A DNA stretch of 64,000 bases from Stomorhina lunata. Its lineage: Eukaryota; Arthropoda; Insecta; Diptera; Rhiniidae. The stretch is from positions 34,854,218 to 34,918,217 of the forward strand of contig OW121742.1 in assembly GCA_933228675.1 (NCBI GenBank), written 5' to 3'. The position numbers and the translations under genes are program-made. This document shows, piece after piece, positions 1 to 12,519 of the stretch. Position 1 is the first letter of the stretch. Every line of letters begins with the position of its first letter. Under the pieces are notes generated by a model. It searched no databases, was not told the origin of the DNA, and was given only the letters and a program-made list of their open reading frames with translations.

Positions 1-1489
1 TTTTTAAAATCAGCCAACGAACGACCACAGTTGTCATCTACAGTTTGTCAAAACAGTGGCAGTGGAACGAATGTGTTTTCTTGGACCTGGTGGACAGGTT
101 TCTCAAAGCTCTGGCAATTGTTTCATTTTGGTTTTGGATTTTAGTTTTTCGGTTTTTGTTTTTTTTAAATCAACAAAATACTAAAATACAAATACAATAA
201 ATAAATAAATAAAAATAACTAAGAGAAAAAAATCAATAACAATGAATGAGTGAATGAATGAATTGTTTGTTACTTTAAGTTTGAGTACGGGATTGATTGT
301 ATTGGATGAGTTTGGGATGGATGGATGGTTCGGTTTGGTTAGGTTCGATTTGGTGAATGTGTCGCTTGGTTGATTGGTTTGGATGTGTGGTAGATGGTTG
401 GATGTTGGTGATGGTGGTTGTGGTTGAATATGTCTATCACGTATCTCGTTAAACATACGAGTTGTACATGTTAAATACTATTCCATTTCCAAGTTCAAGT
501 TAAGCTTTGATTTTTCTTCTTTTTGTGGATTGTGTGACTTAGTGGATGCCGCTGCCACCAACGCGTCTCTGATGTTTTCAAAATTTAAAAATTCAAAATT
601 CAATTCAATTGACAAATTTGCTAAAAGGTGTGAAATTTTTGCAGTAATAAATACATATTTTAAACTTTCATCATAAGAATCATTAAGGAAAATCTATAAA
701 TAATTTAATCAAAAAAATTGCCCAGCCTTTTAGGGACTTGATGCAAGAACAAAGCTACTTTTTGTTAAACTTTAAAGGTAATCATAGAAAATATATTTTA
801 GCCAATTATTAAAGAATTTTGTTGCTTCGATGATTTACAACATTTTCGCTAAAACAAAAAATTTTGAAGCAGAAGCTGCTTGATTGTGAAGCTTTTTCTT
901 CTCCATACATATTTATGTGCTTAAATTTGTACTTTTTTCTACTTTTTAGCTCCTGTCTGTTAATTTTGAAGATAACAACGAATCATGTACCACTTAGATG
1001 ACTGGATGGATGACTGAGTGAGTGACTTGTTGTTTGACTGACTCGATTACTAGACTAGACTCGTCTGGTCTTATTGGCTACTTTTAACTTTCGATATGTT
1101 TTGTAAATGATTTTTCTTTCCTAGATGTTTTTTCTCGACTGTCTAGCTGCTGACTGCTGGCTTTCTTGACTGACTGACTGACATCTTTTGTTATGTTTTA
1201 CACCATAACTGCATGCCGTTCGTTTATAAAGCTAATTATGTAGAACAGTGATCGGTTATTTAAGGTCCTTCATATCCAATTAGTCGCATAACACACCAAC
1301 TCACAAAAACTGAAATCACAAAATCTGAAAGGAAGAAAAAACTCCTCAACACTCACTCATACACATTTAACAAAAATTGTAAATCTAAACAACAATTGAC
1401 CATAAATAGACAAAAGTTAAATATTTTAAAAAAGCGTTGGACAAACACTTATTTTAAAGGCAGAGCTTTAAGAAAAGGAATTCTAAAAT
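1..1489. other. Non-coding AT-rich stretch, no gene seen
   Basis: No ORF of coding character. It contains short simple-sequence runs such as GAATGAATGAAT near 245-262 and a GACTGACTGACTG-like stretch near 1150-1180, with scattered poly-T. This could be intron or intergenic DNA; nothing decides between them. Confidence 0.5.
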
Positions 1490-3985
1490 TCACTATTTAT
1501 AGAAAATTTTTTTAAAATTTTAAAAAATTAACTATGGAATTTTTTTTTTTCAATTGACTATTTATAGAAAATTTTTCGAAAATTGACTATTTATAGGAAA
1601 TTTTTCGAAAATTGACTATTTATAGGAAATTTTTCAAAAATTGACTCTTTGTAGCAAATTTTTCGAAAATTGACTCTTTGTAGGAAATTTTTCGAAAATT
1701 GACTATAGGAAATTTTGCGAAAATTTACTATTTATAGGAATTTTTTCGAAAATTTACTATTTTTAGGAAATTTTTCGAAAACTTAATATTTATAGGAAAT
1801 TTTTCGAAAATGGACTACTCATAGGAAATTTTTCGAAAGTTGAATATTTAAAGGAAAGTTTTAAAATTTGACTACTTTCAAGAAATGTTCGAAAATTGAC
1901 TATTTTTAAGAAATTTTTCGAAAATTAACCATTTAAAGGAAATTTTTCGAAAATTGAATATTTATAGAAATGTTTTAAAAATTGACAACTATCAAAAAAT
2001 TTTTCGAAAATTGACTATTTATACGAAATTTTGAAAATTGACTACTTATAGGAAATTTTTCGAAAATTGGCTATTTATAGGAAATTTTTCGAAAATTTAC
2101 TATTTATAGGAAATTTTTCGAAATTTACTATTTATAAAAAATTTTTCGAAAATTTACTCTTTATAGAAAATTTTTCGAAAATTGACTATTTATTGGAAAT
2201 TTTTCCGAAAATTGACTATTTATAGGAAATTTTTCGAAAATTTACTGTTTATAGAAAATTTTTCGAAAATTGACTATAGGAAATTTTTGGAAAATTTACT
2301 ATTTATGGGAAATGTTTTGAAAATTGACTATTTATAGGAAATTTTTTGAAAATTTACTATTTATAGGAAATTTTTTTGAAAATTGACTATTTATAGGAAA
2401 TTTTTCGAAAATTTACTATTTATAGGAAATTTTTCGAAAATTGACTATTTATAGAAAATTTTTCGAAAATTGACTATTAAAAGAAATTTTTGGAAAATTG
2501 ACTATTTATAAGAAATTTTTCGAAAATTGACTTTTTAAAGGAAATTTTTTAAAAATTTACTATTTAAAGGACATTTTTCGAAAATTGACTATTTATAGGG
2601 ATTTTTTTTTCGAAAATTGACTATTTATAGGAAATTTTCGAAAATTGACTATTTATAGAAAATTTTTCGAAAATTGACTATTTATAGGAAATTTTTCGAA
2701 AATTTACTGTTTATAGAAAATTTTTCGAAAATTGACTATTTATAGGAAATTTTTGGAAAATTTACTATTTATGGGAAATGTTTTGAAAATTGACTATTTA
2801 TAGAAAATTTTTCGAAAATTGACTATTAAAAGAAATTTTTCGAAAATTGACTATTTATAAGAAATTTTTCGAAAATTGACTTTTTAAAGGAAATTTTTTA
2901 AAAATTTACTATTTAAATGACATTTTTCGAAAATTGACTATTTATAGGGATTTTTTTTCGAAAATTGACTATTTATAGGAAATTTTCGAAAATTGACTAT
3001 TTATAGAAAATTTTTCGAAAATTGACTATTTATAGGAAATTTTTCGAAAATTGACTATTTGTAAATTGACTTTTTAAAGTAAATTTTTCGAAAATTGACT
3101 ATTTATAGGAAATTTTTCGAAAATTAACTTTTTATAAGAAATTTTTCGAAAATTGACTATTCTAAGGAAATTTTTCGAAAATTGACTATTTATAGGAAAT
3201 TTTTCGAAGATTTCCTATTTATAGGAAATTTTTCGAAAATTCTCTATTTATAGGAAATTTTTCGAAAATTCTCTATTTATAGGAAATTTTTTGAAAATTG
3301 ACTATTTGTAGGTAATTTTTCAAAAATTTACTATTTATAGGAAAATTTTCGAAAACTAACTATTTATAGGAAATTATTCCAAAATTGACTATTTATAGGA
3401 AATTTTTCGGAAATTAACTATCTATAGGAAATTTTTCGCAAATTTACTGCTTATAGAAAATTTTTCGAAAATTTACTATTTATACGAAATTTTTTAAAAA
3501 TTGACTATTAATAGGAAATTTTTCGAAAATTGACTATTTATATGAAATTTTTCAAAAATTGACTATTTATAGGAAATTTTTCGAAAATTTACTATTTATA
3601 GGAAATTTCTCAAAAATTGACTATTTATAGGAAATTTCTCAAAAATTGACTATTTATATGATTTTTTTTTTTTGAAAATTTACTATTTATAGTAAATTCT
3701 TCAAAAATTGACTATTTATAGAAAATTTTTCGAAAATTGACTATTTATAGGTAATTTTTCAAAAATTGACTATTTATAGGAAATTTTTCGAAAATTGACT
3801 TTTTAAGGGAAATTTTTCGAAAATTAAGTATTTAAAGGAAATTTTTCGAAAATTGACTATTTAAAGGAAATTTTTCGAAAATTTACTATTTATAGGAAAT
3901 TTTTCGAAAATTGACTATTTATAGGAAATTTTTCGAAAATTGACTATTTATATTAAATTTTTCAAAAATTTCGAAAATTTTCAAA
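1490..3985. repeat. AT-rich satellite array A, ~29-bp unit
   Basis: About 80 head-to-tail copies of a roughly 29-bp unit whose core reads CTATTTATAGGAAATTTTTC followed by GAAAATTGA. Copies vary by substitutions (CGAAAA/CAAAAA/TGAAAA, ATAGG/AAAGG) and by deletions; some lack several bases. A longer block repeats around 2200-2640 and 2690-2990 (the same order of variants, such as 'TTTATGGGAAATGTTTTG', occurs near 2300 and 2770), so segments were duplicated in register. GAAAA and TTTTC ends make each unit weakly self-complementary. Unrelated in detail to array B just downstream, but it shares the TATAGGAAATTTTT core with arrays C, D and E. Confidence 0.93.
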
Positions 3986-4775
3986 AACTTCTTACTTTTC
4001 TCTAGGACATTAAAAATATTTTTAAGGTTTCAACTCCTTTAAATCTCTTCTATAATAGTCTATTGATTTCTTGATTTGATTTAGATGGATCGATGGATGT
4101 TTGGATTGTTGGTTGTCTCAAAACTGATGACAATTGCTGCGCCCAGACACACGAGCCATCTACAAAAGAGTTCCTTATGGATAAAACACATCATTCCAGC
4201 ATCACTAGCACTGATCAAAACAAACTTACTCTAACTGGTAGCAGCATCGATAGCACCATCATATCAATCAATATAACTACATTCGGTTTTTTTCTTACTA
4301 AATATTACTCAATAGAAGTAAGAAGGATCAAACATGGTTCATACCATACCTCTTACCACAGCTTGGAGTTATGTCTGTTACAACTTGTTTTGTTCAGAGA
4401 TTTTTTGTTGGTCCTCGTTAAACTGTCTAGTATTTTTTTGTGGTTTCTAAAGACATCATTTAGGAAACATTTGAAATGAACATTGTTTCAACTGATTCCG
4501 AGACAGTTTTTGTTCATCTAATCGTTTGTGTTGTAACAATGTTTAACTTTGGTTTACAATATTTAACTGATTATATTTTATTTTATAATTTTTTTTAAGC
4601 AAAACTTCAATCATAAGAGCGATAGGACAAAAAGTCATATAAACAATGTCATTTTATTATAATTGAGGATTTTTGTAAGTTTTAGATTTTTGTTGATAAG
4701 ATAAAGATATACAAGAATTTTTGAAAGTATTTCTACTTTTTTTAATTACAAGATTTGTAATCCAAAATTTACAAT
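3986..4775. other. Unique spacer between arrays A and B
   Basis: A 128-codon open frame on the plus strand (4093-4479) exists, but its composition and lack of any recognisable motif give no support for a gene. No transposon end was recognised. Confidence 0.4.
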
Positions 4776-6345
4776 TTCTTAATTTCAAAAATTTACTATT
4801 TCTTTAGTAAATTTTTCAAAAATTTACTATTTCTTTAGTAAATTTTTCAAAAATTTACTATTTCTTTAGTAAATTTTTCAAAAATTTACTATTTCTTTAG
4901 TAAATTTTTCAAAAATTTACTATTTCTTTAGTAAATTTTTCAAAAATTTACTATTTCTTTAGTAAATTTTTCAAAAATTTACTATTTCTTTAGTAAATTT
5001 TTCAAAAATTTACTATTTCTTTAGTAAATTTTTCAAAAATTTACTATTTCTTTAGTAAATTTTTCAAAAATTTACTATTTCTTTAGTAAATTTTTCAAAA
5101 ATTTACTATTTCTTTAGTAAATTTTTCAAAAATTTACTTTTTCTTTAGAAAATTTTTCAAAAATTTACTATTTTTTTTTAGTAAATTTTTCAAAAATTTA
5201 CTATTTTTTTAGTAAATTTTTCAAAAATTTACTATTTCTTTAGTAAATTTTTCAAAAATTTACTATTTCTTTAGTAAATTTTTCAAAAATTTACTATTTC
5301 TTTAGTAAATTTTTCAAAAATTTACTATTTCTTTAGTAAATTTTTCAAAAATTTACTATTTCTTTAGTAAATTTTTCAAAAATTTACTATTTCTTTAGTA
5401 AATTTTTCAAAAATTTACTATTTCTTTAGTAAATTTTTCAAAAATTTACTATTTCTTTAGTAAATTTTTCAAAAATTTACTATTTCTTTAGTAAATTTTT
5501 CAAAAATTTACTATTTCTTTAGTAAATTTTTCAAAAATTTACTATTTCTTTAGTAAATTTTTCAAAAATTTACTATTTCTTTAGTAAATTTTTCAAAAAT
5601 TTACTATTTCTTTAGTAAATTTTTCAAAAATTTACTATTTCTTTAGTAAATTTTTCAAAAATTTACTATTTCTTTAGTAAATTTTTCAAAAATTTACTAT
5701 TTCTTTAGTAAATTTTTCAAAAATTTACTATTTCTTTAGTAAATTTTTCAAAAATTTACTATTTCTTTAGTAAATTTTTCAAAAATTTACTATTTCTTTA
5801 GTAAATTTTTCAAAAATTTACTATTTCTTTAGTAAATTTTTCAAAAATTTACTATTTCTTTAGTAAATTTTTCAAAAATTTACTATTTCTTTAGTAAATT
5901 TTTCAAAAATTTACTATTTCTTTAGTAAATTTTTCAAAAATTTACTATTTCTTTAGTAAATTTTTCAAAAATTTACTATTTCTTTAGTAAATTTTTCAAA
6001 AATTTACTATTTCTTTAGTAAATTTTTCAAAAATTTAATATTTCTTTAGTAAATTTTTCAAAAATTTAATATTTCTTTAGTAAATTTTTCAAAAATTTAC
6101 TATTTCTTTAGTAAATTTTTCAAAAATTTACTATTTCTTTAGTAAATTTTTCAAAAATTTACTATTTCTTTAGTAAATTTTTCAAAAATTTACTATTTCT
6201 TTAGTAAATTTTTCAAAAATTTACTATCTCTTTAGTAAATTTTTCAAAAATTTACTATCTCTTTAGTAAATTTTTCAAAAATTTACTATCTCTTTAGTAA
6301 ATTTTTCAAAAATTTACTATTTCTTTAGTAAATTTTTTCAAAATT
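4776..6345. repeat. AT-rich satellite array B, 31-bp unit, highly homogeneous
   Basis: About 50 copies of a 31-bp unit that are almost all identical over long runs. Each unit holds a dyad: AAAAATTTACTA, a 6-base TTTCTT loop, then TAGTAAATTTTT, so each can form a 12-bp hairpin. Minor variants are clustered: TTTAATA in two neighbours near 6040-6070, TATCTC in three neighbours near 6225-6295, and a T-run expansion near 5170. Clustering of the same variant in adjacent copies points to spread by unequal exchange. The right edge decays quickly after 6340. Confidence 0.96.
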
Positions 6346-8350
6346 TTTCTAAAAATGTATTTTTCCTTTAGTAAATTTTTCATAAATTTTCTCGCCTTAG
6401 TAAATTTTTCTTAGCTAATTCCCTGAAACATTTATAATTTATTTTTATACATAGTAATTTTCGTTTATTAATTAAATATTTCCCTTGTGTTTAAAAGATT
6501 AAAAATATTTTCCTTACCCTTTATTATTACCACAGAAAATCCACTTATAATTCCATCAATTTAAAAAACATTATAACTTCCTGATACTAATTTTCCAGAG
6601 ATCAAATGATTGCTTTTTTTTTTTTGTTCGCTTATAAATCTTCAATCTTCTTCAGATTTATAATACAAGTTTAATAACACTTAAAGATGAAATCCAAGAA
6701 CAAACTCAAGAATAACGAGGAAAAAATTACATCTTAGGCGGACAGACAGAGACTCACATCATCCTCGGACGTACATTCTCATATGATGAAAAATGTCACA
6801 AAAAATCAATGATTATAAAATGAAAGTAACATGCATTTAAAGATTCCTGGGGGAGTTGGAAATAAAATACAAGTGGAAGCAAACGTGCAAAAAAAACCAA
6901 AGCGATCAAACCTCAATTGAAAGTATTGCAGCATTTCGAGACGTGTGTATACAGAATCTGTTCCATCTTCCCCGATTTAGTCTGGTCTTGTGATCAAATT
7001 GAAGTTTCGTTTTTTTTTGTGAGTAATTTTTTATAATTTTTTTTATTGCATTAATGAGGCTTAAATGTTGCTATTAAAACTATGCAGAAGTTTAATTTTT
7101 TGTTAATGTGTTTGGAGTAAAAAATGAGTAAGAGATGGGAAACCAGAGGTACGCTATGGTATTAATACATTATCGAAATACTTCGGGATTAAAGCCTAAA
7201 TCTCTTAGAAGCTTTTAAATATATATTTTTTTTCACCAAGAGAACTGCTCTGGTTCTGACGTAAAGAATGAGTAAAGCCAATCCAGCAAGGGCGTTCTGC
7301 ATTGATAGAAATAAATGGTAGTCAGAAACTCAAGGGCTGGGCTATTAGGCGGGTGAGCAAAACTTCACATCCGCAGTTTTTCTAAGTGCTCGTGTCTGTT
7401 CGAGTATTCTAGTCGTTTATTGTTGATTGCTTTCTTCAAACGTATCAATTGTCTTCGGTACAGGTCTTCAATTATCTGATATAATACAAATCACCCTTCC
7501 TATCCCATTAAACACAGAGCATTACTTTCGTCGTGGATTTGGCTTGGTTAACAGGGCTTTACATATGACTTTTTAAATTTCCTTGCTTTTGAAAGAATCC
7601 TAAATGCTTGCAATGAGACTCCCAAAAATAATGTAAGCTCTTCTTGCGTTTGTCAGCAATCTTTTGTCGAGTAATACTGATTTTTGTCAATAATCTGCGA
7701 CGAAATCACTACTTTCGAATCACAAGTTCTTCCAACGATTGACAACTTTTATCTGCAGTTTTCTTCAGATAAAGTAATGATATAAAACTTCCCCGTAAAA
7801 TGCCTTTTGTTCGAATCGGCATAGAAACTACATGTACCTTTATTTCTTCTATACCGACCCTTAGATTAAAATGATCGTAAACGACAGCAAAAATATTGAT
7901 CGTAAGCGAAAAAAATCTTAATTAAAGAAAAACGGGCAATGTGTTCTACAAACTAATTCATTTTTTTCCAAATTGTTTAGAAGTTATGGTGCAAAGTATT
8001 GTATGTGAAGTTTTTAAGTTTTACTTGAATAACTTTTAAACTACTTGGCGGATTGTGGCGCAATATGCAGAAATCGGCCAATGGATAGTTGGAGTTTTAG
8101 ATCAATTTTTAAAAACATGTCTATTTTTAGCATAGTGGCCTCTATAGTGGGCCAAAGTTGTGCACCATTGTATGTAAAATCTATTAGTCCATATAAAACC
8201 TATCGAAAAGATTTTTACTCATTCGAAAACCACTTAAGAAAGAAAGAAAAATATGCTACTCTATGCTATCTCTAATAGTTTAGGAGATATTTAACGGAAT
8301 GTCGTTTATTATTTTTTTAAATCTAAGGGGTCTATATATATACTGTAAAC
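6346..8350. other. Mostly unique AT-rich DNA; possible decayed coding relic at 7260-7720 (minus)
   Basis: No intact gene. On the minus strand, around 7330-7490, a frame of about 45 codons stays open and contains LYRRQLIRLKKAINNKR. It is followed by stops. I cannot assign a family. A few residues of the neighbouring frame (near 7620-7650) loosely resemble the equally unassigned minus-strand relic at 22.3 kb. The rest shows no repeat or transposon end. Confidence 0.25.
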
Positions 8351-8587
8351 TCTGTGGCTTGCTAAAAGGGCCAAGTCAAAAAAAATATTTTGAGAAAATT
8401 TGATTTAAGGTTTTGATTTCCATATAAATTCACTGTAACATTGTCAAAAAAAACCCTCATGAATCTGTTCTGAGTTAAGTTAGGGATTAGCTGTTGGAAC
8501 CAAATAAAAAATGGTAAATATCAAATGCAATGATTAACTCAAAATAGTTAAAAATTGGCATTGACCCTTTTAGCACCAAGCCACAGA
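8351..8587. mobile_element. Small inverted-repeat element (MITE candidate)
   Basis: Starts TCTGTGGCTTGCTAAAAGGG (8351 on) and ends with the complement of TCTGTGGCTTGGTGCTAAAA, giving terminal inverted repeats of roughly 30 bp with a 2-base indel. The 237-bp interior has no ORF. TA occurs near both ends but at unequal distance, so the target duplication and superfamily are undecided. Confidence 0.55.
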
Positions 8588-8760
8588 ACTATCCTACACG
8601 ATATTCTGAAGATTTACTTTTCAGATCGAAAAATTTTAATTCGAGATCTATAAAACATTGCTACACAGTTTTACTCTCCAAAATCGACAATAAATATGCT
8701 TTGCAGGTAATCGCGACAGTGCAAAATCGTAAGAGTTGGAGATCGTTTGTGTCGTTTATG

Positions 8761-10695
8761 AGCACGGGTCGGTGCAAAGAGAACAGAACAAAAAATATTC
8801 GACAGAGTTGCCGTTTTTTATACTTTTAACTAAAATAGGTATTTTTTTCAATGTGTAGTTCTAACCTTTTACAAAGAAAAAGTAAAAAGCTTTTTCCTTT
8901 TAAAATTTTTATCAAAAATTTTTCTATCAAAAATTTTTCTATGGAAAATTTTTTTATCAAAAATTTTTCTACAGAAAATTTTTTTTTAAAGTTTTACTGT
9001 AGTGTATTGCACTAAGATTCAAAAATTTTTCTATAGAAAATTTTTTAATCAAAAATTTTTCTATAGAAAATTTTTTTATTAAAAATTTTTCTAAAGAAAT
9101 TTTTTTTTAATCAAAAATGTTTCTATAGAAATTTTTTTTAATCAAAAATGTTTCTATAGAAAAATTTTTTAATCAAAAATGTTTCTATAGAAAATTTTTT
9201 TATAAAAAATTTTTCTTTAGAAAATTATTTTATCAAACATTTTTCTATAGAAAATTTTTTTATCAAAAATTTTTCTGTAGAAAATTTTTTTATCAAAAAT
9301 TTTTCTATAAAAAATTTTTCTATAGAAAATTTTTTCGTCAAAAATTTTTTTATCAAAAATTTTTTTATCAAAAATTTTTCTATAGAAAATTTTTTTATCA
9401 AAAATTTTTCTATAGACATTTTTTTATCAAAAATTTTTCTATAGAAAATTTTTTAATCAAAAATTTTTCTATAGTAATTTTTTTTAAAAGTTTTACTGTA
9501 GTGTATTGCACTAAGATTCCAATATCAAAAATTTTTCTATAGAAAATTTTTTTATCAAAAATTTTTCTGTAGATAATTTTTTTTATCAAAAATTTTTCTA
9601 TAGAAAATTTTTTTATCAAAAATTTTTCTATAGAAAATTTTTTAATCAAAAATTTTTCTATAGAAAATTTTTTAATCAAAAATTTTTCTATAGAAAATTT
9701 TTTTATTAAAAATTTTTCTAAAGAAATTTTTTTTTAATCAAAAATGTTTCTATAGAAAATTTTTTTAATCAAAAATGTTTCTATAGAAAAATTTTTTAAT
9801 CAAAAATCTTTCTATAAAAAATTTTTTTATAAAAAAATTTTCTTTAGAAAATTATTTTATCAAACATTTTTCTATAGAAAATTTTTTTATCAAACATTTT
9901 TCTATATAAAATTTTTTTATCAAAAATTTTTCTGTAGAAAATTTTTTTATCAAAAATTTTTCTATAGAAAATTTTTTTATCAAAAATTTTTCTATAGACA
10001 TTTTTTTTCAAAAATTTTTCTATAGAAATTTTTTTTTTTTCAAAAATGTTTCTATAGAAATTTTTTTATCAAAAAATTTTCTATAGAAATTTTTTTGATA
10101 AAAAAAGTTTTTTCATTAAATATTTTACTACAGAAAATCTTTTGATTAAAAATTTTTCTTTAAAAAGTTTTTTTATCAAAAATTTTTCAATAGAAGATTT
10201 GAAAATTTTTGAATATAAAAATATTTTCATAGAAAATTTTTACAGAAGAACATTTTTATCGAAAAATTTTTAAAGAAAAATATTTCATTAAAAATTTTTT
10301 AATAAACAAATGTTTGGATCGAAAATATATAAAAAATATAAAAATCTAAAATTGTTTAATATTATAATTTATTTAAAAATTTACAAAAATGTTCGTAATG
10401 TTTACGAGTACAAAAATTATAGTGTCATGGCAACAATGTTCGAGATATTATTTATTTTTTCTCTCAAACTATGTATTTTGTTGCTATAAATTGAATTTTG
10501 ATTTGTTTCTTGCCTATTTTGTTTTTGTCTTTTCTTCAACAAAGCGGCACCAACAAACTCTGTTAACATTCAAATTTCAACTAAATGATTTTAATACTCA
10601 TTTTCACGATTTTTATTAATTATCGTGGTTGTTACGAATATTACATAAAATTCATCGGCTACTGGTGGTATGGGCTGCCTACTCCTGTTTATGAG
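8761..10695 (+). repeat. Left inverted arm of the 8.8-18.9 kb structure
   Basis: The outer end reads AGCACGGGTCGGTGCAAAG. The TCAATGTGTAGTTCTAAC block lies near 8850-8868. A satellite array follows, and the inner block (about 10545-10695) includes TTCAACTAAATGATTTTAAT and GGTATGGGCTGCCTAC. Its partner on the opposite strand is 18112-18904. This arm is 2.4 times longer, almost entirely because its internal array is larger and about 240 bp lie between array and inner block. Confidence 0.85.
8890..10300. repeat. AT-rich satellite array C, ~29-30-bp unit, in left arm
   Basis: About 45 copies of a unit with core AAATTTTTCTATAGAAAATT followed by TTTTTATCA. TCTATAGA is self-complementary and the flanking A and T tracts extend the dyad. 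A non-satellite plug, GTTTTACTGTAGTGTATTGC, interrupts the array at 8991 and again at 9490, 499 bp apart. A variant block with AATGTTTC units recurs after each plug, so part of the array was duplicated as a higher-order block. Confidence 0.92.
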
Positions 10696-12519
10696 TTAAG
10701 CAAAATTACTCACTGACAAAAGTTTCGAAAAAAAACTATCCTAGAAGAATTTCCGAACATTAAATGTTCAGATCTAAAAATTTTGATGAAAAAAAATAAA
10801 ATTTTAAGCTCTCACAATTTTTATTTGAGATCTATAAAAATAAATTATAATTGTAGTAATTCTGGTCACAAATCTCAAGCTTTGACCTCCCCCTTCCCTC
10901 TAAAGATTGCCCCACCCAGCATAGAACAATTTAGAGTTTTGTTTTTTGGTGTAATTCGTTAAAGCAGCATGTGCAGTGTCTGCTACTGTAATTTTCTGTC
11001 AACTTCAGTTTTTTTTTCGTTTTTTTTTGCCACAATTCGAAATACAACTGCTCCTGTTGGTAATGAAATGATGTTACGTTCGACTGAGATGTGCGCATCC
11101 ATCAAAGATCATCATCAATGTTGAGTCGAAGAACAACAATATTTATATAGTTTTTTTTCTCGATTTAACTGATCAAAACAAACGATCGATCATCATGTTG
11201 GAAATTGCAAATATCGGGAACAAAAACAAAAAAAAAAAACAAAACGGGAATCAACTACTGAGAAATAGTGCAAAAAACATGGATTTTTCAAATTGGAGTT
11301 GGGAATAAAAGGAAGAGGAAAACCGAAATCACATCATCACACTGTTTTACCACAAAAGTAACAACAGCAGCGGTTAGTCGTCTCATCAGGAAGATCACAA
11401 AACAAATGACATACATTGGGAAGAAGTATTCAAACAAATGCTTTTAAAAATTAAGTAAAAAAAGATTCGAAAACAATTTAAGTTGTCTTTTGTATAGCAG
11501 AGATTTTTTTTGTCAAATATTGGAGCTACTGCTGATGTTTGAAAGCGTTGCTTATTGTCTCGATCATTGCTGGAAATTACCAAAAAGTTTTTCCTGCTTT
11601 CATTTTTTTGTAAAAATATTTGAGATCAAATTTTTTTGTGTAACCCACACATCATTGAAGTCTTTGTCATTCTTAATTTATCATTGTAGGCCAAACAACA
11701 GCAACAAGATCATCATGATCATCATCCAGTCTCGTTATCAAGTAAGAAGTCTCCTTTCTTCTGATCTCAGGAGCAAGTATTATTTATTTGCCGCCGCAAT
11801 GTCACTTGTTTGTTTGTTTCCTTCTTTTTGCACCACTTAACATCAGCCAAGCTACCGATCGTACCTTCGATCGATCTTGGAAACCAATCATCTCTATTTC
11901 TGTCCCTGCCAACAGCCTCCAATTTCATTTCATAGTTTTACTCTGTTTTGGTCGCGATTTTTATTGGAATTTCTGGTATTTTTGTTGCAACATTTTTTAT
12001 GTCTGTCTTTTAGTGTATTTCCCTTTCATATTCAAGAATTTAAAAATGTTGAACCAAAAATCCAGAACAAAAAAAATTTTAAATGTGAAAAGAACTTTGA
12101 TTTTTTTTCTTATTTGATTACAAAACAATTTTTAAAATATCCCTTAAACAAAAAAGTAGTCTCATCTCGAGTTTGTCCATTATTTGGCAATTTTTGAGCT
12201 CTTTGCTTTGAGGCAGACGCTTGAAGTGCGTTTGACCGCACGAAGTTATTTTTGGTTCAGATTCTAATAATTCTTTGAGTACATTGGACCTTTTTAATTT
12301 GTTGTTAAATTAGATTTCTTAAATAAGTAAAACTTAAAGAAGATAAAGTTAAATGTTTGAAAAAACACCATGAAGTTACAAAGAATACAAGGGGGTACCC
12401 TTATAATAAAATTTAGTTTTTTGAATGAATATCACAATATTTATTAATTTAGGGCTTCATAAGCTCTAATATAGCTCCATCTAGGGAGCAAATTTAGCTG
12501 GCCAAACCAGCCAAACTGG
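10696..12519. other. Left core segment of the inverted structure, no gene recognised
   Basis: Several overlapping plus-strand open frames of 106-116 codons lie between 11490 and 12197. They are T-rich, overlap in different frames and contain no motif I recognise, so I do not call them genes. This 1.8 kb has no counterpart on the right side, where only about 50 bp separate the 12-bp array from the arm. Confidence 0.35.

Noticed and set aside
4093..4479. 128-codon plus-strand frame
   Set aside because: No motif, no family resemblance and no supporting context between two satellites; likely chance.
4776..6345. Possible CRISPR-like array
   Set aside because: Units are contiguous with no unique spacers, and the window is eukaryotic; this is a plain satellite.
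11395..12197. Overlapping 62-116-codon frames in the core of the inverted structure, considered as a transposase
   Set aside because: They overlap in several frames, are T-rich and hydrophobic by composition, and show no DDE, zinc-finger or other motif.
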